Part shown: positions 44,705-54,143 of the stretch, in pieces
How positions within the stretch are numbered: position 1 is the first letter of the stretch
Layout of the letters: each line of letters opens with the position of its first letter
Source of the DNA: Alphaproteobacteria bacterium
GTDB lineage: Bacteria; Pseudomonadota; Alphaproteobacteria; Rhodobacterales; Rhodobacteraceae
DNA: 64,000 nucleotides
Assembly (NCBI GenBank): GCA_030427145.1
Contig: JAUHWT010000001.1
Span: 62,001-126,000 of the forward strand
Direction of reading: 5' to 3'
Notes under the pieces: model-generated
Told to the model about the DNA's origin: nothing
Databases searched by the model: none
The model's input: only the letters and a program-made list of their open reading frames with translations
Translations under genes and position numbers: made by a program

Positions 44705-45670
44705 TTGTTCGCACAACGTCATCTGTTGGGGATTGAGGGGCTGACACGTCCGGAAGTGGAGGAGATCCTCGACCTCGCTGACCGCTATGTGGACCTGAAC
44801 CGCCGGCCGGACAAACACGCCGACGCGCTCCAGGGTCTGACCCAGATCAACCTTTTCTTCGAGAATTCCACCCGCACGCAGTCGAGCTTCGAGATTGCGG
44901 GAAAACGCCTTGGTGCCGATGTGATGAACATGGCCGTGGCGCAAAGCTCGGTGAAAAAGGGCGAGACCCTGATCGACACCGCGCTGACGCTCAACGCGAT
45001 GCACCCGGACCTTCTGGTCGTGCGCCACCCCTCGTCCGGGGCGTGTAACCTGCTGGCGCAGAAGGTGAACTGCTCCGTTCTGAACGCGGGCGACGGGCGG
45101 CACGAGCACCCCACCCAAGCCCTGCTCGATGCCCTGACCATTCGACGCTCCAAGGGTCGGCTGCACCGCCTGAACGTAGCGATCTGTGGCGATATCGCCC
45201 ATTCCCGCGTGGCCCGCTCGAACATCCTGCTGCTCGGCCTGATGGAAAACCGCATCCGCCTGATCGGCCCGCCGACGCTCATGCCCTCCCAGGTCGATCA
45301 GCTTGGCGTCGAGGTCTACGAGGACATGCGCGAGGGGCTTGAGGACGTGGACGTCGTTATGATGCTGCGCCTTCAGAAGGAACGCATGGACGGCGCCTTC
45401 ATCCCGTCCGAGCGCGAATACTACCACCGCTTCGGCCTCGACCCGGAAAAACTCGCGTACGCCAAACCCGACGCCATCGTCATGCACCCCGGCCCCATGA
45501 ACCGCGGTGTGGAGATCGACGGCATCCTTGCCGACGACATCAACCGCTCCGTCATCCAGGAACAGGTGGAAATGGGCGTGGCCGTCCGCATGGCCGCGAT
45601 GCACCTTCTGGCCCGCAACCTGAAGGCGAGGAGCGGACACGACCATGGCATCCCGGCCCACGGAATGTGA
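44705..45670 (+). CDS. pyrB: Aspartate carbamoyltransferase catalytic subunit
   Basis: 321 aa. Joins carbamoyl phosphate and aspartate, the committed step of pyrimidine synthesis. Motifs: [20 protein letters not shown] (carbamoyl phosphate loop), [33 protein letters not shown] and [11 protein letters not shown]. The start is a TTG with GGAGGGG about 3 nt upstream, unusual but supported by the conserved [12 protein letters not shown]. It overlaps the next gene by 4 bp (GTGA). Confidence 0.95.
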   Translation: MFAQRHLLGIEGLTRPEVEEILDLADRYVDLNRRPDKHADALQGLTQINLFFENSTRTQSSFEIAGKRLGADVMNMAVAQSSVKKGETLIDTALTLNAMHPDLLVVRHPSSGACNLLAQKVNCSVLNAGDGRHEHPTQALLDALTIRRSKGRLHRLNVAICGDIAHSRVARSNILLLGLMENRIRLIGPPTLMPSQVDQLGVEVYEDMREGLEDVDVVMMLRLQKERMDGAFIPSEREYYHRFGLDPEKLAYAKPDAIVMHPGPMNRGVEIDGILADDINRSVIQEQVEMGVAVRMAAMHLLARNLKARSGHDHGIPAHGM

Positions 45671-46152
45671 CCGCGATGAGCCTCAACACGTTATCCGCCG
45701 GCTCCAGCACTTGGCCCCCCGACCTTGCCCCTGGCGAAACCATGGCTGTCGAGGGACGGTTCGACTGGACCACCTGGGCCTGGGACTCCGCGAAATGGTG
45801 GATCGGGCTGGGCGTCATCATGCTTGGCCTGCCAACAGTGATGGGCCTCGGTGATGGCCGAAACATGGCGTTTCCCTACATCATCGGCTGCATCTTCGCG
45901 GTGATCGCCATTCACTTCACCGCCGCAAAACAGGAATGGCTCCTCACCAGCCAGGCCCTGCACGTTAAGGGCCGCCGTCCCATTCGAATAGAGATGATCC
46001 ACGGCTTCGCCGGTTGGGGCAGCAACATCACCGTTGTTACCAAACGTGGGGCCAACCAGCGCCTCATCGGCATTGAAAACGCCCGCGAAACCCGCGCCCG
46101 GCTGAATGAGGCCCTCAACACAAATCCGATGGATGAAATGGCCCAGGCATGA
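45667..46152 (+). CDS. Hypothetical membrane protein between pyrB and pyrC-like gene
   Basis: 161 aa, from a GTG overlapping the pyrB stop (GTGA) or an ATG three codons later. Two membrane helices lie at about residues 45-60 and 69-86 ([31 protein letters not shown]). A C-terminal cytosolic PH-like part follows ([25 protein letters not shown]...[31 protein letters not shown]). Coupled to both neighbours by 4-bp overlaps. No role in pyrimidine synthesis is known; function unknown. Confidence 0.8.
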   Translation: MTAMSLNTLSAGSSTWPPDLAPGETMAVEGRFDWTTWAWDSAKWWIGLGVIMLGLPTVMGLGDGRNMAFPYIIGCIFAVIAIHFTAAKQEWLLTSQALHVKGRRPIRIEMIHGFAGWGSNITVVTKRGANQRLIGIENARETRARLNEALNTNPMDEMAQA

Positions 46153-47447
46153 CCGACACACTCCTGACCAACGCGCGACTGATCGACCCGGAAAACGGCA
46201 CCACCAATCTCGGGGCCATCCGGATTGCCGACGGCATGATTGTCGAGGTTCTTCAGGGCCAGGATGACGGCTCGATGGAGGTTCTGCCGGCTGAAGGCCT
46301 GGTCGATCTCGGCGGCAAATGCCTGGCCCCTGGCATCGTCGATATCGGCGTGAAGATCTGCGAACCGGGTGAGCGGCACAAGGAAAGCTTCCGCACGGCG
46401 GGCCTCGCCGCCGCCGCAGGTGGCGTGACCACCATGGTCTCCCGCCCCGACACCATTCCCACCATCGACAGCCCCGAAACCCTCGAATTCGTCTCACGTC
46501 GCGCCAATGAGGCCGCACCGGTTCATGTGCTGCCCATGGCATCCCTGACCAAAAACCGCGCGGGACGGGAAATGGTCGAGATCGGCTTCCTGAAGGACGC
46601 GGGCGCCGTGGCCTTCACCGACTGCGACCATGTTATTTCCGACACCAAGGTGCTCTCCCGCTGCCTGACCTATGCGCGCTCGCTGAACGCGCTCGTCATC
46701 GCCCATCCGCAGGAACCGATACTCTCCGCCGGCGGCTCCGTGACCTCCGGCAAGTTCGCCTCCCTGCGCGGCCTGCCCGGTGTAGCCCCCATGGCCGAAC
46801 GCATCGGGCTCGAGCGCGACCTTGCGCTGGTGGAAATGACCCGCGCGCGCTACCATGCCGACAACCTCTCCACCGCCGCGTCCCTCCCGGCCCTGCAACG
46901 GGCCAAATCGGCGGGTCTCGACGTGACCGCCGGGGTCAACATTCACCACCTGACCCTCAACGAATACGACGTTGGCGACTACCGCACCTTCTTCAAGCTC
47001 AAGCCGCCCCTGCGTTGTGAGGATGACCGCCTCGCCATGGTCGAGGCCGTAGCTTCGGGCCTGATCGACATCATCTCTTCGATGCACACCCCGCAGGACG
47101 AGGAATCCAAACGCCTGCCCTTCCACGAGGCCGCCAGCGGGGCGGTGGGTCTCGAAACGCTGCTGCCCGCCGCCCTGCGCCTCTACCACGCGGACGCGCT
47201 CGACCTGCCGACACTCTTCCGCGCCCTGTCGCTCAACCCGTCCAAACGTCTCGGCCTGCCAACGGGACGCCTGACCGTGGGGGCACCCGCCGACCTGATC
47301 GTTTTTGACCCGGACCAGCCCATCGTGGTCGACCGCTTCAAACTGCGCTCCAAATCGAAAAATACGCCCTTTGACGAACAGCGCCTCCAGGGCCGCGTTC
47401 TGCGCACTTTCGTCAGCGGCGAACAGGTGTATGGACCCGACGCATGA
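46149..47447 (+). CDS. Dihydroorotase-like protein lacking zinc ligands (pyrC-like, probably non-catalytic)
   Basis: 432 aa amidohydrolase fold. The N-terminal metal motif H-x-H of active dihydroorotases (PGFIDPHVHLREPG) reads PGIVDIGVKICEPG, and the catalytic Asp region (usually TDHAPH) reads SSMHTPQDEES. Other parts are well kept: AAAAGGVTTMVSRPDT, GKFASLRGLPGV, FKLKPPLRCEDD. In pseudomonads a similar non-catalytic chain (PyrC') supports PyrB assembly; a like role here is inference, and a true dihydroorotase should be elsewhere in the genome. The ATG overlaps the upstream stop; plsY overlaps its end. Confidence 0.88.
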   Translation: MTDTLLTNARLIDPENGTTNLGAIRIADGMIVEVLQGQDDGSMEVLPAEGLVDLGGKCLAPGIVDIGVKICEPGERHKESFRTAGLAAAAGGVTTMVSRPDTIPTIDSPETLEFVSRRANEAAPVHVLPMASLTKNRAGREMVEIGFLKDAGAVAFTDCDHVISDTKVLSRCLTYARSLNALVIAHPQEPILSAGGSVTSGKFASLRGLPGVAPMAERIGLERDLALVEMTRARYHADNLSTAASLPALQRAKSAGLDVTAGVNIHHLTLNEYDVGDYRTFFKLKPPLRCEDDRLAMVEAVASGLIDIISSMHTPQDEESKRLPFHEAASGAVGLETLLPAALRLYHADALDLPTLFRALSLNPSKRLGLPTGRLTVGAPADLIVFDPDQPIVVDRFKLRSKSKNTPFDEQRLQGRVLRTFVSGEQVYGPDA

Positions 47448-48037
47448 CCCTCCTGTTTCTGATCGTTACAGCCATAGCCGCCTACCTGCTGGGCTCCATT
47501 CCCTTCGGCATCGTCATCACCCGCGCCTTCGGTCTCGGTGACCTGCGCAAAATCGGCTCCGGCAATATCGGCGCGACCAACGTCCTGCGCACCGGCAACA
47601 AGGCCGCCGCTTTCGCAACCGTACTGCTCGATGGCGCCAAGGGCGGCGTTGCGGTCCTGATCGCCCGCTATTTCCTCGGCGAAACCGCCGCCGTGGTTGC
47701 GGGCCTTTTCGCCTTCCTCGGCCACCTCTTCCCGGTCTGGCTCGGTTTCAAGGGCGGCAAGGGTGTCGCCACCTTCCTCGGCGTCCTGCTCGCGCTGTCC
47801 TTCCCGGCGGGTCTCGCCGCCTGTCTGACCTGGCTCGCCACGGCCTTTGCCTTCCGCTTCTCGTCGCTCTCGGCCCTTGTCGCCGCCGCCTCCGGCCCGG
47901 TCTGGATGTGGGTGTTCGGCGCCCCACACGCGATCTGGCTCGGCGTCGTTCTGGCCGTTCTGGTCTTCGTGCGTCACCACGAAAACATCGCCCGCCTCCG
48001 CGCTGGCACCGAACCAAAGATCGGCACGAAGAAATAA
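47444..48037 (+). CDS. plsY: Acyl-phosphate glycerol-3-phosphate acyltransferase
   Basis: 197 aa inner-membrane enzyme that makes lysophosphatidic acid from acyl phosphate. Motifs: LGSIPFGIVITRAFGLGDLR, GSGNIGATNVLRTG, FKGGKGVATFLG and the C-terminal VRHHENIARLRAGTE. About five membrane helices. Last gene of the pyrB operon (ATGA overlap). The stop is 1 bp from the convergent exporter gene. Confidence 0.95.
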   Translation: MTLLFLIVTAIAAYLLGSIPFGIVITRAFGLGDLRKIGSGNIGATNVLRTGNKAAAFATVLLDGAKGGVAVLIARYFLGETAAVVAGLFAFLGHLFPVWLGFKGGKGVATFLGVLLALSFPAGLAACLTWLATAFAFRFSSLSALVAAASGPVWMWVFGAPHAIWLGVVLAVLVFVRHHENIARLRAGTEPKIGTKK

Positions 48038-48038
48038 C

Positions 48039-48950
48039 TCAGGCCCGGGTTTTCGGCCTCAACAGCCGCCCATCCGTCACTGCAAAGCCCAGCGCGATGA
48101 CCGCAAACCCCGCCCAGGCCCCCGGCCCGGGCCGCTCACCCAGAAACGCCGCGCCCAACGCAATCGCAAACGGCGGAATGAGCAGCGTCACCAGCAGCAG
48201 ATTCGCCGCCCCCGCCCGCGCCAGAATCGCGAAATACAGCACGTAAGCCAGCGCCGTCGACAGCACCGCAAGGCCCAGCAACGCGCTCCAGACACCCACT
48301 GAAAGCGACACCAACGGCACACCGTCGACCAGCGACACCGCAGGGATCAGCAAAACCGTACTCCCCGCCAGCATCCCCAGCGCGTTCATCAGCGGCGGCT
48401 GCCCGCGCAACGCAACCTTCCCCCAGACACCTGCAAAGGCGTAGGACAGCGTCGCGCCCAGTACCGCCAGCTGTGCCAGGTTGGCCGGATCAAACCCGGT
48501 CAACGCCTGCGGCCCCATAATCACAGCCACACCCGCCAGTCCCAGGCCCGCCCCGGCAATCCTACGCCCCGTTAAAGGCTCATCGACCAGAAATACCCCT
48601 GCCACCACCGCTCCGATCAGCGCCGTCGTCCCATTGAGAATGGCCGCCAGCCCGGCATCGATCCGCGTCTGGCCCCAGAAAATCAGCGAAAACGGAATGG
48701 CATTGTTCAGCGCACCCATCACCAGATACGCGCCCCAGACCCGTGGCGCCCGCGGCAACGGCACCCGCCGCACCAGCACGATCAGGGCCAGCACCGGCAA
48801 CGCCCAAAACACCCGGTGCAGCGCAATGGTCAGCGGCGGCACCTCGCACAGGGCGATCTCCGCAAAAATAAACGACCCGCCCCAGACCGCCGCCAGGGTC
48901 AGCAACAGGACCCAGGATTTCGCGTCCAAAACGGGTTGGGATGATGACAT
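48039..48950 (-). CDS. DMT superfamily (EamA) transporter
   Basis: 303 aa with ten predicted membrane helices made of two EamA repeats (about residues 12-145 and 160-295). Motifs: LLTLAAVWGGSFIFAEIAL and LGWTR-like HRVFWALPVLALIVL at the start, VVAGVFLVDEPLTGRRIAGAGLGLAGVAVI in the first repeat, and GAAFLGERPGPGAWAGFAVIALG in the second. Exporter of a metabolite or amino acid; substrate unknown. Confidence 0.9.
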   Translation of the reverse strand: MSSSQPVLDAKSWVLLLTLAAVWGGSFIFAEIALCEVPPLTIALHRVFWALPVLALIVLVRRVPLPRAPRVWGAYLVMGALNNAIPFSLIFWGQTRIDAGLAAILNGTTALIGAVVAGVFLVDEPLTGRRIAGAGLGLAGVAVIMGPQALTGFDPANLAQLAVLGATLSYAFAGVWGKVALRGQPPLMNALGMLAGSTVLLIPAVSLVDGVPLVSLSVGVWSALLGLAVLSTALAYVLYFAILARAGAANLLLVTLLIPPFAIALGAAFLGERPGPGAWAGFAVIALGFAVTDGRLLRPKTRA

Positions 48951-49019
48951 GGCGGACCGCTCCAGGAATTACACTGGACATACCCGTGCAATACCGGAAA
49001 CCGAAACACGACCCGTTTC

Positions 49020-49034
49020 CTGCTCAAGGAGCAG
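49020..49034. terminator. Short perfect hairpin after the sugar transferase gene
   Basis: CTGCTC-AAG-GAGCAG, a 6-bp stem with a 3-nt loop, 9 bp past the stop of the sugar transferase on the minus strand. No T-run follows, so termination is only possible. Confidence 0.35.
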
Positions 49035-49043
49035 TCCGACCCG

Positions 49044-50549
49044 TCAGTATGCGTTTTTGGTATTCAACAGGCAAAGTGGCGTCATCAACAGCACATAGAG
49101 ATCCATCCAGATCGTGTGGTTCTCGATGTAATAGAGGTCATGCTCCACCCGCTGACGCAGGCTTTCCGGCGCGTCAATCTCTCCGCGCAGGCCGTGGATC
49201 TGAGCCCAGCCGGTCACGCCCGGCTTGACCTTGTGCCGTGCGGCATAGCCCGACACGATCTCCTCAAACGCCTGCTGCTGGCTCGACACCGCATCCACAA
49301 CATGCGGTCGCGGCCCAACCAGCGACAGTTCACCGCGCAAAACGTTAAAGAGCTGCGGCAACTCGTCAATCGACCACTTGCGGATAAACCGGCCCACCCT
49401 GGTCACCCGCGGATCGCCCCGCGTCACCACGTTCCGCGCCGTCGCATCCATCTGGTTGAGATACATCGACCGGAACTTCCAGATCTCCACCGGCTTGTGA
49501 TTGTAGCCATGCCGGATCTGCTTGAAGATCACGGGCCCCGGATCCTCCTGGCGGATCAATACGGCGGTGATCAAAAGAATGGGCGACAAAGCCACAATCG
49601 CAAACAGTGCCACCACGACATCCATCACCCGTTTCACAAGCCCCGACCATCCGCTCAGCGGACGGCTCAAAAGCCGGATCATGCCATTGGTAGAGCGCAC
49701 GCGGGTAAACCGCCGCCGGAACTCCTGGTCCGCATTATACGCCGCCAGACGCACATCGAGCGGCAAAACCCGGACTTTCTCCAAAATCTCACGAATGCGC
49801 CGTTCCGCCTCCAGCGGCAGGGCGATGATCAGAACGTCAATCTCCGCCAGCCGTGAAAACGCCACCAGGTCGTCCACATTGCCAATCTTCGGTATGCCCA
49901 TCACCACATTGGGCGAGCGCGCATCGGACCGGTCGTCGAAAATCGCCCGGATCTGGATGTCGTTTTCCTCGTTGCCGTTGAGCGTCCGGATCAGCTCCGC
50001 AGCCCCGCTGCCGCCGCCCACCAGCACGCCCCGCCGTTCGGTCAGGCCGTAATCCAAAATCCCGTTCGCCAGCCACGACAGACAGGTCCGCGCCGGCACA
50101 ACCACCAGCGGAAGACAGATCAGCGCCGCCAGCACCTCCGCAAAAAACGGCCCGTCACGCAAACCGAAGGCCGACAGCAAAACCAGCCCCGTCACGGAGG
50201 CAAGCATGATCCAGCCGGAATTCTGCAACACCTCCCGAAATGCCTGAAGCTGATACCGCCCCACAAGCCGCAAAACCACCACGGCCAGCAGCCCGACCAA
50301 CACCCCGGTCGCCGCTGATGCCAGGGCCGCATATCCTGACCCTGCCGCGATATAACCCGCGAACCAAAGCGCCAGGGCCACGCTCACCACATCCAGTGCG
50401 CCGGCAAACAAAAACACCGGCAGAGGCGACATGGCCGGTTTCCGCAAGCTCAGCGCAATCTGCCGGGCGGTCTCACCCAGACTGCCGTTACCGCCCTGGC
50501 CCTCGGGGGGCTCAACACTGTCGCTTTTCAGGATTTCACTCTGTTTCAT
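49044..50549 (-). CDS. Polyisoprenyl-phosphate hexose-1-phosphate transferase (WcaJ/ExoY-like, exopolysaccharide)
   Basis: 501 aa. Starts exopolysaccharide repeat synthesis by moving a sugar-1-phosphate to undecaprenyl phosphate. Four N-terminal membrane helices (about 30-135) and a Rossmann-like CoA_binding_3 domain (GVLVGGGSGAAELIRTL) precede the catalytic domain: KRVMDVVVALFAIVALSPIL, EDPGPVIFKQIRHG, KFRSM, KWSIDELPQLFNVLRGELSL, VGPRPH and KPGVTGWAQIHGLRGE. The start MKQSEILK is preferred; a frame extends 31 codons upstream. No other exopolysaccharide genes are adjacent, but the VPEID-CTERM protein fits a polymer-producing cell. Confidence 0.93.
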   Translation of the reverse strand: MKQSEILKSDSVEPPEGQGGNGSLGETARQIALSLRKPAMSPLPVFLFAGALDVVSVALALWFAGYIAAGSGYAALASAATGVLVGLLAVVVLRLVGRYQLQAFREVLQNSGWIMLASVTGLVLLSAFGLRDGPFFAEVLAALICLPLVVVPARTCLSWLANGILDYGLTERRGVLVGGGSGAAELIRTLNGNEENDIQIRAIFDDRSDARSPNVVMGIPKIGNVDDLVAFSRLAEIDVLIIALPLEAERRIREILEKVRVLPLDVRLAAYNADQEFRRRFTRVRSTNGMIRLLSRPLSGWSGLVKRVMDVVVALFAIVALSPILLITAVLIRQEDPGPVIFKQIRHGYNHKPVEIWKFRSMYLNQMDATARNVVTRGDPRVTRVGRFIRKWSIDELPQLFNVLRGELSLVGPRPHVVDAVSSQQQAFEEIVSGYAARHKVKPGVTGWAQIHGLRGEIDAPESLRQRVEHDLYYIENHTIWMDLYVLLMTPLCLLNTKNAY

Positions 50550-50721
50550 ACCGGACCCAGGGTGCCGTCGCACCAGTAAATAGACATTCCCACGCGCATT
50601 CCTGCCTGTGCCGCAGCGCAGCACCATCGGCCCCTTATTCACGCAAGGGCTGAATTTTCCCTAAACCCTGCACCGGCATTTTGCCCATTGACGCGGCACC
50701 AGCCTGTGCCACTTTGCGCCC

Positions 50722-52581
50722 ATGTCCCAGGAACAGATCACACTCTTCGCCATTCTCGCCGCCACCGTGGCCATGTTCGCCTGGGGCCGCTGGCGGCACG
50801 ACATGGTGGCGATGGGTGCGCTGCTGGCCTGTGTTCTGACCGGACTGGTTCCCTCGGAGGAAGCCTTCGCCGGATTCGGCCACCCCGCCGTCATTACCGT
50901 GGCCGGCGTTCTGGTCCTGAGCCGCAGCCTTCAGAATTCCGGCGCCGTGGACGCGCTCACACGGAAAATCCTGCCCTCGGACGCCACGCCACTCACCATG
51001 ATCGCGGGCCTGACGACAATCGCCGCAGCGCTTTCGGGCTTCATGAACAACGTGGGCGCCTTGGCCCTGCTCATGCCCGTGGCAATAAAGGCCGCCGAGA
51101 AACTCGACATGCCCCCCGGCCGCCTGCTGATGCCGCTGGCCTTCGGCTCGATCCTGGGCGGCATGACCACCCTTATCGGTACCCCGCCCAACCTCATCGT
51201 CTCCGGCTACCGGCAACAGACCACCGGCCAGGCCTTTTCCATGTTCGATTACGCCCCGGTCGGCTTCACCGTGGCGGCCGTGGGTGTCCTGTTCATCATC
51301 CTCATCGGCTGGCGCATCGTGCCCGTCCGCAAACGCGCCGGCGTGGAGGGGTTCACCTCCGGTGCCTACGTCACCGAGGCGCTGGTGGGCGAGGGCTCCT
51401 CCTCCATCGACCGCACGGTCCGCCAGATTGAGGAGGCCGTGCCCGATGCGCATCTTCAGGTTCTGGCCGTCGTTCGCCGCCAGGTCCGCCTGCGTGCCCC
51501 CCGCCCCGGCCTGACCGTCCGCGAGGGCGACATCCTGATCGTCGAATGCGAACCAGCGGTGATGACCAACGCGCTGAACAGCCTCGACCTTGCCCTCTCC
51601 GCCACCACCCCCGCCCAGCAGGCTGAGGAGGAGGAAGAGGAAAAAGCCGAAAACGGCGAGCCCGAGGCAAAACAGACTGACCCCGACGAACCGTCCGAAC
51701 CGCGCGAGGTCGCCGTCGATGACGACCACACCTCGCTCGTCGAACTGGTGGTCCCGCCGAACTCCATCCTGATTGGCCTTTCAGCCCAGGGCGTGAACCT
51801 CCGCGCCCGCTTCCACATCAGCCTCGTCGCCATCTCACGCCAGGGTGTCAGGAGTGTTGGGCGTCTGCGCAGCACCGCTATCGAGGCCGGTGACGTGCTC
51901 CTGCTGCACGGCTCCGATGAGGCGATCTCCGAATTCGCGACGGATTTCAGCCTTCTGCCCCTCGCGGGGCGTGAACTCCGCCTCAAGGACAACCGCCAGA
52001 TGCTGCTCTCCGCCGGCATCCTGCTGGCCTCGGTCCTCGCCGCCGCGACCGGCCTGCTGGCCGCGCCCGTGGCCTTCATTGCCGGGGTCCTGGCCTCCAT
52101 GGTCACCCGCGCCATCCCCCTGCGCCAGGTCTACGAGGCCATCGACTGGCCGGTGATCGTGCTGCTCGCCTGCCTGCTGCCCGTGGCGGGTGCCATGCTC
52201 TCAACAGGTGCGGCGGATGTGGTCGCGAACGTGCTGGTGACCAAAATCGCCTGGGGCAAACCCGTCCTGGCACTCGTGCTGATCCTGATCGTCACCATGA
52301 CCCTCTCGGATATCATGAACAACGCCGCCACCGTCGCCGTCATGGCACCCATCGCCTGGGGCTCGGCTCAGGCGCTCGGCGTCAACCCGGACGCGTTTTT
52401 CATGGCCGTGGCCATTGGGGGCTCCTGCGCCTTCCTGACGCCGATCGGGCACCAGAACAACACACTGATCCTGGGACCAGGCGGTTTCAGGTTTGGGGAT
52501 TACTGGAAACTCGGACTGCCGGTGGAGATCATCGTCACCGTCGTATCAGTTCCGATGATCCTTCTGGTCTGGGGCCTCTGA
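50722..52581 (+). CDS. SLC13/DASS-family permease with TrkA-C domains
   Basis: 619 aa. About 11 membrane helices in two halves separated by two RCK_C (TrkA-C) domains (about residues 240-295 and 340-425). Between these lies an acidic low-complexity linker (about 292-330, Glu-run then NGEPEAKQTDPDEPSEP). Helix motifs: MNNVGALALLMPVAI, GTPPNLIVSGY, IMNNAATVAVMAPIA and TPIGHQNNT. Anion/Na symporter for sulfate, phosphate or dicarboxylates by family; substrate unknown. Its end overlaps the convergent TetR gene by 36 bp. Confidence 0.92.
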   Translation: MSQEQITLFAILAATVAMFAWGRWRHDMVAMGALLACVLTGLVPSEEAFAGFGHPAVITVAGVLVLSRSLQNSGAVDALTRKILPSDATPLTMIAGLTTIAAALSGFMNNVGALALLMPVAIKAAEKLDMPPGRLLMPLAFGSILGGMTTLIGTPPNLIVSGYRQQTTGQAFSMFDYAPVGFTVAAVGVLFIILIGWRIVPVRKRAGVEGFTSGAYVTEALVGEGSSSIDRTVRQIEEAVPDAHLQVLAVVRRQVRLRAPRPGLTVREGDILIVECEPAVMTNALNSLDLALSATTPAQQAEEEEEEKAENGEPEAKQTDPDEPSEPREVAVDDDHTSLVELVVPPNSILIGLSAQGVNLRARFHISLVAISRQGVRSVGRLRSTAIEAGDVLLLHGSDEAISEFATDFSLLPLAGRELRLKDNRQMLLSAGILLASVLAAATGLLAAPVAFIAGVLASMVTRAIPLRQVYEAIDWPVIVLLACLLPVAGAMLSTGAADVVANVLVTKIAWGKPVLALVLILIVTMTLSDIMNNAATVAVMAPIAWGSAQALGVNPDAFFMAVAIGGSCAFLTPIGHQNNTLILGPGGFRFGDYWKLGLPVEIIVTVVSVPMILLVWGL

Positions 52582-53208
52582 CCCGTTCACCTCGACGGCG
52601 GCAACGCCCAGGCGGTCAAGCTCCGCCCTGAACCCCGTCGCGGCAATCCGTGCCGAGGTCAGCAGAACATCGCGACCGGTGCCGGCCCGCGCCTGCGCCG
52701 ACATGCCCGCCAGAACCACCAGAACATAATCCGCCAGTTCCGACGCCGCCTGCGGGGCCTGATGCGAAATCCAGGTCACCAGCTCGTCATGCAGTTCCGA
52801 ATGCGCCTTGTCCGTCAGGGCACAGGCCTCCGGATCGGCACAGTTGCGTGTGCCCTCCATCACGAGGCAGCCACGCGCCGAAGGGTCGGAGGTATAGGCC
52901 CGCGCCGCGGATTCAAAAAGGTTCTCCGCCGTTTCGGCCAGCGGACTGTTACGGCAGCATAGACGATGCACGAAACTGCCGTCATGGGAGCCATAGCGCT
53001 CAAGAACCTGGGCCAGAAGCGCCTTCTTGCTGCCATAGGCCGCGTAAAAGCTTGGGGGTTTGATACCAATCGCCTTGACCAGTTCGGCCACACCCACGCC
53101 GTCATAGCCGCGTTCGCGGAACATGCGCCCGGCAACCTCGATACCTTTGTCGATATCGAATGCTCTTGGCCGTCCACGGGCAGACGAACGTTTGGAACAG
53201 GGCAACAC
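52546..53208 (-). CDS. TetR/AcrR-family transcriptional regulator
   Basis: 220 aa. The N-terminal helix-turn-helix covers about residues 12-60 (RGRPRAFDIDKGIEVAGRMF...YDGVGVAELVKAIGIKPPSFYAAYGSKKALL). The C-terminal ligand domain is of the AefR/AcrR kind with a CLVMEGTRNCADPE segment. The start is GTG with GGAGG only 3 nt upstream; a TTG one codon later gives better spacing. It may regulate the convergent permease or the small gene upstream; no operator identified. Its last 36 bp are antisense to the permease gene. Confidence 0.9.
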   Translation of the reverse strand: MLPCSKRSSARGRPRAFDIDKGIEVAGRMFRERGYDGVGVAELVKAIGIKPPSFYAAYGSKKALLAQVLERYGSHDGSFVHRLCCRNSPLAETAENLFESAARAYTSDPSARGCLVMEGTRNCADPEACALTDKAHSELHDELVTWISHQAPQAASELADYVLVVLAGMSAQARAGTGRDVLLTSARIAATGFRAELDRLGVAAVEVNGSEAPDQKDHRN

Positions 53209-53434
53209 GAACCTCCGGTCATTGGCTGGCAGATTGCTGACTGAAGCAAATCTAAGGCCGAAAACGCGTTTAACAAGGCCCAGGAGGCAATCAGCCCGTC
53301 CCGGAGCGGCGTGGTTTCCCGATTATGCAAAAGGATTTGTAAAGATGCGGACACTCTGGAGCGGTCCATCGCGGTGCGTCGGTCACACAACCCGGCAAAA
53401 GGTCAAAAACGCGGCGCACCCGGCTCATACGGTG

Positions 53435-53455
53435 CCGAAACCTTATCGGTTACGG
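53435..53455. terminator. Imperfect hairpin after the small gene at 53461-53694
   Basis: CCGAAACC-TTATC-GGTTACGG has an 8-bp stem with one A-A mismatch and a 5-nt loop, 5 bp past the stop of the small minus-strand gene. No T-run. Weak evidence. Confidence 0.35.
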
Positions 53456-53460
53456 ACGTC

Positions 53461-53694
53461 TCAGTAGCAGTATTTGCTGTATACCTCGGCGCGCGTGCCT
53501 GTACGGTCCGAGTGATACTTGTCCCAAAGTTCCTCGGCCGGACGGCGGTTACACACCACCAGATGCCGAAGTTTTGCCCGAAACTCACCATCGGACAGTG
53601 TGGGACGGCTTGCCTGCTCGGAAATCAGTTCGAGAACCTCAGCCCGCAGACTTGTTTGCTTTGGCACCCTTGCAACGTCGTAATCTAAGGGCAT
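53461..53694 (-). CDS. Small hypothetical protein
   Basis: 77 aa from the ATG at 53694, which has a strong AAGGAGG site 6 nt upstream; this decides against a longer frame starting at 53733. The protein is hydrophilic (MPLDYDVARVPKQTSLRAEV...RAKLRHLVVCNRRPAEELWD) with a C-terminal YSKYCY. No domain is recognised. It stands alone between the TetR gene and a 450-bp noncoding stretch. Confidence 0.65.
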   Translation of the reverse strand: MPLDYDVARVPKQTSLRAEVLELISEQASRPTLSDGEFRAKLRHLVVCNRRPAEELWDKYHSDRTGTRAEVYSKYCY

Positions 53695-54143
53695 CTCATG
53701 CCTCCTTTCCACTGTAAGGAAGCTAACACCCAAAAGGTTAATCTTCAGTGATCGCCGTTACAAAAGGGTCTTAAAAAAGTGAAAACGCCACCCCCCGAAA
53801 TGCCCCAAACACCGCGGAACGCAACTGAAACATCCTCCTAAAAATAAAAACAATTTTTCTCAAATCCCCGGCGATACAGCCATTTCAGACATCAGATAAA
53901 CCACACAGGCCCCTCAACACGCTCACTGATTCCCGTTCCAGTACTCTCCGTTCGCATCCTGTTCCATCCTCATCACCTTCCGCCGAAAACCTCACCGCCC
54001 GACCGCAGCGACAGATGCGGAAACATTTTCCACTTTCAGGCCCCCGCCACCCCATAAATCTTTGAACACACGCCGTGTTCCTGGCTGGTTGCAAAGGCGA
54101 CCGGGCAAAGGCATATAAGCCAGAGCAGTCAGGGAACCATTTC
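53695..54143. other. Noncoding region upstream of accA, partly AT-rich
   Basis: About 450 bp without a supported gene. The part at 53755-53880 is clearly richer in A and T than the rest of the window, with runs such as TTAAAAAAGTG and AAAAATAAAAACAATTTTTC. It should contain promoters for accA (plus) and the small gene (minus). A minus-strand frame at 53885-54145 looks like chance. A small RNA or regulatory region is possible, but no fold is evident. Confidence 0.5.
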
